A DNA stretch of 64,000 nt from contig NZ_QGGB01000010.1 in assembly GCF_003150675.1 (NCBI RefSeq), positions 1 to 64,000 of the forward strand, in the 5' to 3' direction. This document shows positions 1 to 7,914 of this stretch, piece after piece. The stretch comes from Rhodohalobacter mucosus. GTDB lineage: Bacteria; Bacteroidota; Rhodothermia; Balneolales; Balneolaceae. Both the position numbers and the translations under genes were made by a program. Numbering within the stretch: position 1 is the stretch's first letter; the number at the start of each line of letters is the position of its first letter. The notes beneath the pieces are model-generated. The model worked only from the letters and a program-made list of their open reading frames with translations. It made no database searches and was not told the origin of the DNA.

Positions 1-46
1 GCCGCCAGCGTTCGTCCTGAGCCAGGATCAAACTCTCCATTGTATA
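1..46 (-). rRNA. 16S ribosomal RNA, 5' end (partial)
   Basis: The reverse complement of the first ~40 bases reads as the universal 16S 5' region, including AGAGTTTGATCCTGGCTCAG followed by GACGAACGCTGGCGGC. Only the 5' end is present; the gene continues beyond the left edge. The mature 5' end is placed a few bases before the conserved stretch by analogy with other 16S genes, so that boundary is approximate. Confidence 0.95.
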
Positions 47-200
47 TATCCTAAATATCCAATAAACAGCTCAACCCAAAAACCCATCAAACAATCTGGT
101 TATCTCTTACAGTATGTCAAAAGAACATCTTTCTTATAACGAACCTACCGCCTCAAATCTTATCTTGAACCAAGCATTTCGTTTTTTCGAAAGGATCATA

Positions 201-230
201 AATATAGGGGCTATACCCGATACATGTCAA
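201..230 (-). promoter_or_regulatory. candidate rRNA operon promoter
   Basis: Read on the minus strand this holds TTGACA (230-225), 18 bases, then TATATT (206-201), about 155 bases before the 16S 5' end. Both boxes fit a strong housekeeping promoter, and the TATATTTATG context also resembles the Bacteroidetes -7 element. The rest of 47-300 is AT-rich leader without an ORF. Confidence 0.5.
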
Positions 231-300
231 CCTGTTTCACCTACTTTTTTCTGAAAAGTTTTCCACATTCAGCCGGTTCGATTTAAACCGCGATTCCCCT

Positions 301-1092
301 TCAATCTGCAACAACTTTTTCGCTCTCATAGAGCCGATACCCGTCCGGATCCTCCTCAAAATCCCTGAACAACCACACACCCAGATAAGCCAGCGGGGTA
401 TCAAAGAGCGCAAAGAAAAATTTGAATATGTATGAGTTCAAAATCAATATCACCAAAGCGCCAATCGTGGTAATGTTCTCACCCAGGTTCCCCGACAAAT
501 AGAGAATGCTCAATATGGTTGTACTGTCTATCAGCTGGCTGAACATGGTAGAACCGTTGTTCCTCAACCACAAATACTTGCCGCGTGTAAGCCGCTTCCA
601 GAAATGGAACAGCCTCACATCAACGGACTGCGCAATCAGATAGGCTATCATGCTCGATACGGTGTTGGCTATCACAAATTCATATACACCCTCAAACAAA
701 TTTAATCCGCCGCTCACTCCATAGGTGTCAGGAAACCAATGGCCCACCGATATGATGAATATCATATACAAATTGGCGAAAAACCCAATCCATACCACAA
801 GCTGCGCTTTCTTCCTGCCAAACAGTTCAGAAATCAGATCGGTCGCCAGAAATGTAAAGGGATATGCCAGCAATCCCACGGGAACACTCATCACATATAT
901 ACTGCCGTCGCGAACAAGTGAGGGCGTTATCTCGCGCAGCCACGGCGGAAGATCAAGGGTGAACAGCGTAATGAATTTTGTTGTTCCAACAATATTCCCG
1001 AGCACCAGCGATGTCAGGAAAATTCCAACAAGACTTAAAAAAAGTATGTCGCGCTTATGCTGAACACGCACGGCCGACGTTATATTGTTCAT
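301..1092 (-). CDS. queuosine precursor transporter (YhhQ/VUT family)
   Basis: Polytopic inner-membrane protein of about 263 residues with six or so hydrophobic segments. The signatures AYPFTFLATDLISELFGRKK and RNNGSTMFSQLIDS are those of the YhhQ / vitamin-uptake (VUT) family, whose studied members import the queuosine precursors preQ0/preQ1. The reading frame is open further upstream to a TTG at 1134, but the ATG at 1092 (MNNITSAVRV) is the more normal start. The family assignment is firm; the substrate is inferred from the family. It is transcribed towards the 16S gene and diverges from the TetR-like gene. Confidence 0.85.
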   Translation of the reverse strand: MNNITSAVRVQHKRDILFLSLVGIFLTSLVLGNIVGTTKFITLFTLDLPPWLREITPSLVRDGSIYVMSVPVGLLAYPFTFLATDLISELFGRKKAQLVVWIGFFANLYMIFIISVGHWFPDTYGVSGGLNLFEGVYEFVIANTVSSMIAYLIAQSVDVRLFHFWKRLTRGKYLWLRNNGSTMFSQLIDSTTILSILYLSGNLGENITTIGALVILILNSYIFKFFFALFDTPLAYLGVWLFRDFEEDPDGYRLYESEKVVAD

Positions 1093-1141
1093 CTGAACCT
1101 TATCGGTTATAAACTTTGTTCTACCCCATAGCAACCTGACC

Positions 1142-1170
1142 GAACGGCGGGGCGTTCAAAATAATTTGAA
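1142..1170. promoter_or_regulatory. two overlapping inverted repeats, candidate TetR operator
   Basis: A perfect 16-base inverted repeat TTCAAA-ATAA-TTTGAA lies at 1155-1170, overlapping a second one, GAACG-N6-CGTTC, at 1142-1157. They sit in the gap between the divergent transporter and the TetR-like gene, ending 11 bases before its ATG. Position and symmetry suit autorepression by the TetR-like protein; binding is inference. Confidence 0.4.
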
Positions 1171-1181
1171 AACAGTGCATC

Positions 1182-1865
1182 ATGGATAAAGAAACAGAAA
1201 AGAGAATAACCATTGCAGAAGCGGCAACCAAACGCTTCGTGGAGAATCCGCGCTTTACAATACGGTCGCTGGCAAAGGAACTGGATATGGAATCAGCAGA
1301 TATTTTTGACCTGTTTCCAAACCGCAGCTCTATACTCAGGTACTACTACTCGTCAAGAATGCTGCGCTTCAGGGATGAAACCGGATCCCTCGACGACTAT
1401 TCCTCTTATACATTGGGTGAAAAACTGTCGGCACTGCACCTTTCGCTGGCTGACCAATTTCAGGAACAGCGTGAATTCGTACTGCAGACATTCAAACGAA
1501 GCAAATACTCATATTTTCGTACATCTGCATTTGCAAAGGAGTACAGACAGGAACTCCAAAACATTTTCGAAAATGATCACAGGATTCCCGCAACTGCGGC
1601 CCCGTTTATAAATCGTTTTCTTTACCAATCTCTCTACTATCAATTTACAGGCCTGATCAGTTTCTGGAAACGGGACGAGAGCCGAAATTATGAAAATACC
1701 ATGGCGCTTATTGATAAATGGAGTGCCCTGACAGAAGAAATTTTCTACTCGCAAATTGCCGAAAAAGGATTTGATCTGGCAAAATTTCTCTACTATCAGT
1801 CCCCGCTGTCCGAATGCATGACTTCTTCATCAACAAACAATAAAAGAGAACCTGCACATGAGTGA
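1182..1865 (+). CDS. TetR-like transcriptional regulator
   Basis: 227 residues. The N-terminal ~50 residues have the TetR_N layout: helix 1 (ITIAEAATKRFVE), then a helix-turn-helix around FTIRSLAKELDMESADIFDLF and the downstream aromatic YYYSSRM. The rest is helical and aromatic-rich, as in ligand-binding domains of the family, without a recognisable ligand class. The stop overlaps the start of the next gene by 8 bases (ATGAGTGA), so the two are translationally coupled and the regulator probably serves the kinase-like protein. Inverted repeats just upstream may be its operator. Confidence 0.75.
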   Translation: MDKETEKRITIAEAATKRFVENPRFTIRSLAKELDMESADIFDLFPNRSSILRYYYSSRMLRFRDETGSLDDYSSYTLGEKLSALHLSLADQFQEQREFVLQTFKRSKYSYFRTSAFAKEYRQELQNIFENDHRIPATAAPFINRFLYQSLYYQFTGLISFWKRDESRNYENTMALIDKWSALTEEIFYSQIAEKGFDLAKFLYYQSPLSECMTSSSTNNKREPAHE

Positions 1866-3171
1866 TTTTCCATCCTCAAAATTTCAGAGAGGCCGCATAT
1901 TTGCCAAAACAGGCATCAAGGTAGGCTCGAATTATGCAAGCCATTACTTGAAAAACCTTACCGGAAACGGCAAACAGAACGACCGCACCGAACTTCATCG
2001 CAAGACAGCCCGGGAGGTGTTTGGGGAGTTTACCAAACTGCGTGGAACAGCATTAAAAATTGCACAATCCTTCAGCGTGGACCAGGGTTTTCTTCCTGAA
2101 GAGTTTTCGGATGTAATGACTCAGGCACAATATAAGGTGCCACCAATCAACCGGTCGCTGGTACGATCAATTATTAAGCGGGAGCTCGGATCCTACCCGG
2201 AAAAGCTGTTTCAGTCGTTCGACTCGGAAGCTGTGGCCGCGGCCTCGATCGGTCAGGTTCACAAGGCAATACTAAAAGACGGAACACCCGTGGCGGTGAA
2301 GGTTCAGTATCCGGGAGTCAGGGATACCATTTCATCCGACATTGCACTGGCCGGATCTATTTTTAAACGGCTGGTATCCGACGGAGCCAAATTGGATGAA
2401 TACATCCAGGAGGTGAAAGAGACGCTTCTGAATGAGACTGATTATATTGCAGAGGGCGAATCCATAAATCGCTTTCACAAACGGTTTTCAAACGGAAATG
2501 TGATAACGCCCGAGTGGCTTCCTGAATTCTCATCCGAACGCGTGCTTACCATGAGCTTCATTGAAGGGCAACACCTGAATGAGTTTCTGCAAGGCAATCC
2601 GTCACAGGAGGAAAAAGACCACTTCGGTCAGCTACTCTGGGACTTCTTCCATAACCAGATACGCGACCTGGATGAAATACACGCCGATACACATCCCGGC
2701 AATTTTCTTTTTACACCCGACGGAAAGCTTGGGGTGATCGATTATGGGTGCGTGAAATCATTTCCAAACGATTTTCTGATGGACTATCTGTGCCTGCTTC
2801 CCACTCATCTTGCACAGGATGAAGAGGCCATCAGGGAGCTCTATTACCGGCTCGATGTGATCCTGGACGATCCTGAGACAAACCCGAAAGAGAAGCGTTT
2901 TTATGATTTCTGCATCCACTACGGCTATGCATTTGCTATGCCCTACCGTGGTGATACGTTCGATTTCGGGGATACAGAATACAGAGACCTCATACGCGGT
3001 TATACGAAGAATGCTCCGCTGGCGAATGAGCCAAGGGGCAACAAGCACTTTATCTACAGTACCCGGGTCCATCTGGGACTCTATCATTTCCTTATGAAAC
3101 TGGGCTCAGTGGTACAAACGAATACATCCAGGCGGATTGTTGAAGAGGTATTAACTGAATCTTATCGGTAG
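1858..3171 (+). CDS. ABC1/AarF/UbiB-like (ADCK) atypical kinase
   Basis: 437 residues with the ABC1 (ADCK) fold. Visible motifs are an N-terminal KxGQ-like element (TALKIAQSFSVDQGFLP, ~64-80), the alanine-rich loop AAASIGQVHKA, VAVKVQYPG with the ATP-site lysine, the catalytic-loop equivalent HADTHPGNFLF, and the metal-binding VIDYGC. Relatives act in ubiquinone biosynthesis or are membrane-associated ATPases of unknown target; no transmembrane tail is obvious here. The KxGQ glycine, generally conserved, is alanine (KIAQ). It overlaps the TetR-like gene and forms a two-gene operon. Family secure, substrate unknown. Confidence 0.85.
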   Translation: MSDFPSSKFQRGRIFAKTGIKVGSNYASHYLKNLTGNGKQNDRTELHRKTAREVFGEFTKLRGTALKIAQSFSVDQGFLPEEFSDVMTQAQYKVPPINRSLVRSIIKRELGSYPEKLFQSFDSEAVAAASIGQVHKAILKDGTPVAVKVQYPGVRDTISSDIALAGSIFKRLVSDGAKLDEYIQEVKETLLNETDYIAEGESINRFHKRFSNGNVITPEWLPEFSSERVLTMSFIEGQHLNEFLQGNPSQEEKDHFGQLLWDFFHNQIRDLDEIHADTHPGNFLFTPDGKLGVIDYGCVKSFPNDFLMDYLCLLPTHLAQDEEAIRELYYRLDVILDDPETNPKEKRFYDFCIHYGYAFAMPYRGDTFDFGDTEYRDLIRGYTKNAPLANEPRGNKHFIYSTRVHLGLYHFLMKLGSVVQTNTSRRIVEEVLTESYR

Positions 3172-3327
3172 AATTACCCACGCCGGTTGAGTGCCAGATA
3201 ATGGTTTGAAATGCTCTCCGATGGACAGTAGAATATCCAGCGTCCATTGGTTAGATTGCAAAAGCCCCAAATGATCCGGTTTTTCCCTTTTTTAAATCGG
3301 GGTTGACGATTGTCCGCTAACAATGTG

Positions 3328-4062
3328 ATGAATCATATGAAAAGATATTTGCTGCTCATTTTTGCAGTATTTCTGTTTGGGTCATGTGTATCTGGCACAC
3401 ATCATCAGTTTCTGGATCAGGAGTACCGTAAGCCAATAGCAAATGCCACCGTCTCCATTCTCACCATCGACCGGGAAGACCTTTACGATACATTCCCAGA
3501 CCATCGTTTTGGTTCGCTTTTGCCCGAACAGCAGGTGCTTTTCGACAGCCGGCTTGCGACCATATTAATAAAACAGACACGAGCAGAAGTGAAAGGGGTC
3601 GCAGACAGTTCGGTTTTTCAATCCGCACAATTTGAACTCAGACACTATCCACTAAAAAAAGATAGCCTTTTAATTGTCTCTCCGATATACGGAACCACTC
3701 TCTCAAACAGCAGTATGGTTTCAAGGTTTGTGTTGATTCTCGATCAGTTTCACTTTAAACCCGTTCAGGTTGAGGGCGGAGGCAGCTCCTATGCAGGCCA
3801 TGAGAGCGAAAACCGGACCTTTATGTATTTTGAAACCAGATATCTGATTTGGGACAATACAGAAGGTGAGGCTGCTGCATGGGGTAAAGTTACATCTGAT
3901 CGATTGATGTATCCCACACAAAACCCTACGGATATGTATTCGAATCTGCTCTCGGATGCTTTTTATCAGATTGTTGAGAAGAGCCCGCTCGTGCCTTCGT
4001 GCGCACCATTTATGCGGTATGGTGAATTGATATATCCTTGCAGAACCGTAGATGATGGATGA
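3328..4062 (+). CDS. lipoprotein of unknown function (paralogue of 5580-6257)
   Basis: About 244 residues with a lipoprotein signal (MKRYLLLIFAVFLFGSC), so probably outer-membrane anchored. I do not recognise the family. Its mature part aligns along its length with the 5580-6257 product: both have YDxFPDHxFGxLxP near the start, then SRFxxILDQFxFxPxQV, SYAGHE and YLIWDN..G.A.AWGK, and both end near a conserved DAFxQI helix. Start could be the ATG at 3328 or the ATG at 3337; a TTG at 3310 also opens the frame. The aspartate- and aromatic-rich core suggests a compact beta domain, but no function can be assigned. Confidence 0.75.
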   Translation: MNHMKRYLLLIFAVFLFGSCVSGTHHQFLDQEYRKPIANATVSILTIDREDLYDTFPDHRFGSLLPEQQVLFDSRLATILIKQTRAEVKGVADSSVFQSAQFELRHYPLKKDSLLIVSPIYGTTLSNSSMVSRFVLILDQFHFKPVQVEGGGSSYAGHESENRTFMYFETRYLIWDNTEGEAAAWGKVTSDRLMYPTQNPTDMYSNLLSDAFYQIVEKSPLVPSCAPFMRYGELIYPCRTVDDG

Positions 4063-4598
4063 GAAAAAAGCCAAATTGCTGTACTTCATCAAGCATAAGC
4101 AGCTCTTCGTCACACTCATCTTTTATAAGAGGTAACGATTTTGAACATTAAGCTAAAATAAGGATCAACACCGGGAATATTGTTGCTCTGGCCCGGTAAA
4201 TTTTTGGCCATGCCCAACCGATCATGACGATCAGAAGTGACTTGTGCAGACTTATCCCTTCTCGGTTTCATGATAATACATCTCAGTAGAAAGATGCTTT
4301 ATACAATAAAAAATGTCTGCAGTGCGGACAGTACGAGTTAATACCAATCCATATAAAATGAAAATATGAACTATCGCACCTATCGATTTATGCGCTTAAA
4401 CTGTGGACTAAAATCTTTCAATGGAAAGATAACCGAGATCAGATAAACGTTTGCTATCATTATAGATGTATCAGTAATAAAAATTCATTCGCTTCGTTTA
4501 TTGCTTGTATCTAACCTCAAATCCTATTACCATAGTTTTCAAATTTAAACCAACGCCGTTTCATCGGTTTCACTATGAATACATTATCAAAACCTTAT
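4063..4598. other. 536-bp gap without a recognisable gene
   Basis: AT-rich. It contains a weak hairpin at about 4169-4196 (ACCGGG...CCCGGT followed by AAATTTTT), which may terminate the upstream lipoprotein gene, and a small inverted repeat ATCTTTCAATGGAAAGAT near 4411-4428. Nothing else was seen. Confidence 0.4.
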
Positions 4599-5297
4599 AT
4601 GAAAAAGATAACCGCGATACTTTTAATTGTTTCAGGCATAGTTTTATACGGTTCATCTGTTCACGCACAAACTACCGATGTGACCCAGGAAGAGATTCAG
4701 GAAATGATGGAAAACAGGTCGTTGATCGTGGTGCAACAGGAAACGGAAACCATTGGCTCGCCCTATCTTTATGAAGGCTTTCGTACAGGCAGGGTAACAC
4801 TGCACAATGGACGGCAGACCGAAGAATTATCCATGAATTTCAACATTTATGAAAACAGGGTGGAATACGCCGACAACTCCACAATCCTGGCTATACCTTC
4901 GGAGGGTATTCAACAGTTTACCTTCACCTCCAACGGGGAAAGTTTAACATTTAAAAAGGGATTCTCAGCCAGCGGGCTTGATCCCGACGAATTTGTGCTC
5001 GTACTTTCTGAAGGCGATGTTACTGCTCTGTACAAATATGAGAAAAACTTTCAGGAGGCCGTTGCAACGTACGGTACAGCCGTTCAGCGGGATGAATATA
5101 TCGACAATACCCGTTTTTATACCCATTCAAACGGCGAGACGGACAGAATGAGACGTGTTAATGAGCGTAACCTTATCCGGGCGCTAAATTCTCATCAGGA
5201 TGAGATGCGCAGCTTCTTTGAAAGTCAAAACCTGAATCCTGATTCACCTCAGGATCTGCGGCGATTCTTCAACCACTATAATCAGCTTGCCGGTTAA
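4599..5297 (+). CDS. secreted protein of unknown function
   Basis: Signal peptide MKKITAILLIVSGIVLYG...VHA|QTT, giving a mature periplasmic or secreted protein of about 207 residues. An upstream ATG at 4575 is in frame (MNTLSKPY), but the ATG at 4599 gives a classical signal sequence. The mature region is mixed alpha/beta with a charged C-terminal helix. No known family is recognised. It lies between two paralogous lipoprotein genes but is unrelated to them, and it has its own terminator immediately downstream. Confidence 0.7.
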   Translation: MKKITAILLIVSGIVLYGSSVHAQTTDVTQEEIQEMMENRSLIVVQQETETIGSPYLYEGFRTGRVTLHNGRQTEELSMNFNIYENRVEYADNSTILAIPSEGIQQFTFTSNGESLTFKKGFSASGLDPDEFVLVLSEGDVTALYKYEKNFQEAVATYGTAVQRDEYIDNTRFYTHSNGETDRMRRVNERNLIRALNSHQDEMRSFFESQNLNPDSPQDLRRFFNHYNQLAG

Positions 5298-5330
5298 GCC
5301 GACCTGCCGATATACCTATTTATGATAGTA

Positions 5331-5365
5331 AACAATCCGGTTGTTCATGCCGGATTGTTTTTTTA
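5331..5365 (+). terminator. rho-independent terminator
   Basis: Perfect 10-bp stem AACAATCCGG / CCGGATTGTT around a 9-base loop, followed by a T-run (5358-5364), 34 bases after the stop of the secreted-protein gene. It is a strong, essentially textbook terminator. Confidence 0.9.
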
Positions 5366-5579
5366 TTTGTCATGAACTTTTCTTTCCGCGAACGCATTAT
5401 TTATTTTTAAATTTTGTTAAATCAGAAACTTCAATAGTTTAACATCCTTTGAAAATGTTAAATTCTGCACCGGTTTCAATGGGCTCCAGCCTGACAATGC
5501 ACTAAAACCCCGAAATAACGTTGTCTGGCCGCTCTCTGCTAAATAACAATATTCAATTAAAGAATTCATCAATTACACA

Positions 5580-6257
5580 ATGCTGCTTAGGTTTATACAA
5601 ATTTCGATTCTAACCACTGTCCTGTTCATTGCAGGTTGTTCAGGAAATGGCAATCAGGTTCTGATCGAAGATTCAGACCTGTCAATGGATAATGCTTCGA
5701 TATCACTGCTTACAATTGAACTTGATTATCTGTATGACGATTTCCCGGACCACTCCTTTGGAGCACTGCGTCCCAAAGAGAAAAGTGTTTTCGAACGAAA
5801 TTTGCTCAACCTGTTATCTGCCAGCACAGCCACACCTGTTACAGGCAGGTTGAATGGGCTCACGCTGCTTGATCATCCTTTCGAAGTTCGCAATTACAAT
5901 ATCGAAGAAGGAAATCTCTCCATATTGAGCCCGGCTGAAGGAACTTCACTATCGGATTCTCAGACGCAAAGCCGGTTTACGATCATTCTTGATCAGTTCT
6001 ATTTTACTCCCTTTCAGGTTCAGCTAGGCGGTGGGTCCTATGCGGGTCATGAGGGAACCATGGAGCGGCGTCTTCGTTTTGACACCAACTATCTCATTTG
6101 GGACAATGAGAAAGGAGATGCAATTGCCTGGGGTAAAATCAACTCTACAGCGACACTTTCCCTGCAGAATCAGAATCGTACATACAACAATCTGATCCTT
6201 GATGCATTCAACCAGATTATCAGGGTAAGCCCTTTCCGGCCCGTATTTAACGTTTAA
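5580..6257 (+). CDS. lipoprotein of unknown function (paralogue of 3328-4062)
   Basis: 225 residues with a lipobox (IAGCSG) after a short hydrophobic signal. It shares with the 3328-4062 product the blocks YDDFPDHSFGALRP, SRFTIILDQFYFTPFQV, GGGSYAGHEG and YLIWDNEKGDAIAWGKI, so the two are clear paralogues. Family not recognised. The ~280-bp region upstream is AT-rich and probably carries its promoter; no operon partner follows. Two divergent copies within 2.3 kb suggest related but separate envelope roles. Confidence 0.75.
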   Translation: MLLRFIQISILTTVLFIAGCSGNGNQVLIEDSDLSMDNASISLLTIELDYLYDDFPDHSFGALRPKEKSVFERNLLNLLSASTATPVTGRLNGLTLLDHPFEVRNYNIEEGNLSILSPAEGTSLSDSQTQSRFTIILDQFYFTPFQVQLGGGSYAGHEGTMERRLRFDTNYLIWDNEKGDAIAWGKINSTATLSLQNQNRTYNNLILDAFNQIIRVSPFRPVFNV

Positions 6258-6594
6258 TTGACACAGCTGAGGCGTGAAATGACCGGTCCACAGATTGGGC
6301 AGGTTTTTGGGATGGGAGTTCATTCTGATCCGCGCTCAGCACGGGTCTATTGATTAGTGCAGATTCAGTGCCTGTGTTGTTCCCATGGCACTGGTAGCGC
6401 GGGAAAGATCTGTTCATTTAATTGGGATTCTGGTGCGCCGTCGCTATTACACTCCGCTGCTTGTAATCCCGACTAAGCAAACGGAGCGAAAGCATGGAGG
6501 GTCCACACGTTTCATTTGACAACATTCTTTATTTCAGAAAACTTCTTGGATCACTCATCACTCATCGTCCATCTCAAATCAATCCCCCCCGAGA
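6258..6594. repeat. gap holding a decayed copy of the 277-bp repeat
   Basis: From about 6382 to 6525 the sequence aligns with 14086-14235: CATGGCA, GCGCGGGAAAGATCTGTTCAT, GTGCGCCG, ATCCCGACTAAGCAA, GCATGGAGGG and CACACGTTTCATTTG recur in the same order with scattered substitutions. A second shared stretch (ACTCATCGTCCATCTC, ~6560-6575) recurs at ~14383-14398, again just beyond the stop codon of a minus-strand gene. No gene is apparent here. Confidence 0.7.
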
Positions 6595-7272
6595 TCAATA
6601 CAAATCTTCAGCAGTAACGCTCAGCTGCAAATTCTCCTGCACGCTGTTGATCAACGGAACTTCATTCTGAGAAACCCGAGGGTCAATAAAATCGCCGTTG
6701 GAATCGGTAAAGAGATCTTCAAGATCAATGGTTTTTCTCAGTACCAGCGTTTCGTTCATCGCATCCACCTCTACCCGGTTGAAGGAAAATTCTTTATCAA
6801 ATACTGCGCTGGACTTAAACTCAAACTCCTCTTCCCCGATCGTACCTTTGATAATCACTGAATAATTCTCATCTGCGCCAAAAAAATCATCGTCAAATAT
6901 GGACGATCGATCCTCTACGGGTTCCAGAAACATGGTGTACCTGTTAAATGCCAGGTCGTTGTTGATTCCGAGGCCCACTTCGATAATAAGTCGTTCCTGA
7001 ATCAGCTCTTCCGTATAGGCAAAGATAAGGGCCGTAATTCGCTCTACCGTTTCAAAAGCTATGTCATCCTCAGTTGTGAGGGTGAGGCTACCAAGTGCAA
7101 ACTTGAACTCGGAGATGTTAACTGCCTGATCACCTATGGTCAGGTCTTCGCCAACCTTATCGGCCTCAAAAAGAATACCAAATCGTTTTTCGTCCGTGAT
7201 ATTGGCGGAGGATATGCATGAACTGATTAAAACAGCAGCCAAGAGTGTAAAAAGTAAACTGTATTTCAACAT
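6595..7272 (-). CDS. lipoprotein of unknown function
   Basis: 225 residues with a lipoprotein signal (LLFTLLAAVLISSCISS). The mature part is acidic and predicted beta-rich, with a segment ADENYSVIIKGTIGEEEFEF and a C-terminal acidic region. No named domain is recognised; the pattern resembles lipoproteins that accompany TonB-receptor systems in Bacteroidota, but that is only a similarity of style. It lies downstream of the SusCD operon on the same strand but after a strong terminator, so it is probably transcribed separately. Confidence 0.7.
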   Translation of the reverse strand: MLKYSLLFTLLAAVLISSCISSANITDEKRFGILFEADKVGEDLTIGDQAVNISEFKFALGSLTLTTEDDIAFETVERITALIFAYTEELIQERLIIEVGLGINNDLAFNRYTMFLEPVEDRSSIFDDDFFGADENYSVIIKGTIGEEEFEFKSSAVFDKEFSFNRVEVDAMNETLVLRKTIDLEDLFTDSNGDFIDPRVSQNEVPLINSVQENLQLSVTAEDLY

Positions 7273-7372
7273 GTGTTTTTAAATGATTGGAGACAATGTC
7301 ATTATTCATTGTACAGGGTAACGTTAACAAATAACAATTCATTTTTTAAAAAAGGCAATTTACCTCATTTCA

Positions 7373-7406
7373 TAAAAAAAGCCGCGCCTTTTGGAGGCGC
7401 GGCTTT
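7373..7406 (-). terminator. rho-independent terminator of the SusCD operon
   Basis: An 11-bp stem AAAGCCGCGCC / GGCGCGGCTTT with a 7-base loop. On the minus strand it is followed by seven or more T (7380-7374). It lies just after the last gene of the SusC/SusD operon (stop at 7430) and separates it from the next lipoprotein gene. Confidence 0.9.
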
Positions 7407-7429
7407 CAATTATCTGAACATTTACCCCA

Positions 7430-7876
7430 TTACGGAGCAATGAATGTTCGTGACTGATCCAGGTTCGGATCTGCCTGTACATCTGCGGTTCCTTCCATAT
7501 CGAGTATCAGTGTCACTGAATCATCGCCGGCATTCAGGCTGCCGTCAATGAGTTCGATTTCAATGTCTACTGTACTTGTTCCGGCAGCAAGTGTTACCGG
7601 AGAAGGTGTTGTGATGTTGAAGTGCGTTCCCGCTACGGCAGTAGAGCTGCCATTTACGGAAAATGTTACAGGTAGATCGGAGGTTCGCTGTTCAGCTATA
7701 AGCTGTACTTCAACCGTGATCGTACCGTCAGCCTGGCTTACTTCCTGCTGGAGTGGAAAAAATCCAAGCAGTGGCGGGCCGTCATAAACCTTATCTGTAT
7801 CGCCTACATCGAACAGGCTGTCGCAGCCCATCAGCATAAGCGGCAATAATGCTAGTATGATTATTTTTTTCTTCAT
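7430..7876 (-). CDS. small lipoprotein with a Calx-beta-like domain, SusCD operon
   Basis: 148 residues with a clear lipobox (LLPLMLMGCDS). The mature part is an immunoglobulin-like beta sandwich of the Calx-beta/DUF4843 kind: repeated strands (TITVEVQLIAE, VTFSVNGSSTAVAGTHF, VDIEIELIDGS) and a final DDSVTLILDMEG typical of these folds. It is the third gene of the SusC-SusD operon, 38 bp after SusD, so it probably sits on the cell surface with the receptor complex and may help bind the ligand. The fold is inferred from pattern, not a search. Confidence 0.7.
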   Translation of the reverse strand: MKKKIIILALLPLMLMGCDSLFDVGDTDKVYDGPPLLGFFPLQQEVSQADGTITVEVQLIAEQRTSDLPVTFSVNGSSTAVAGTHFNITTPSPVTLAAGTSTVDIEIELIDGSLNAGDDSVTLILDMEGTADVQADPNLDQSRTFIAP

Positions 7877-7914
7877 CGGATAAATGATTTAGAGATTTTT
7901 AGATGATGTAATTC

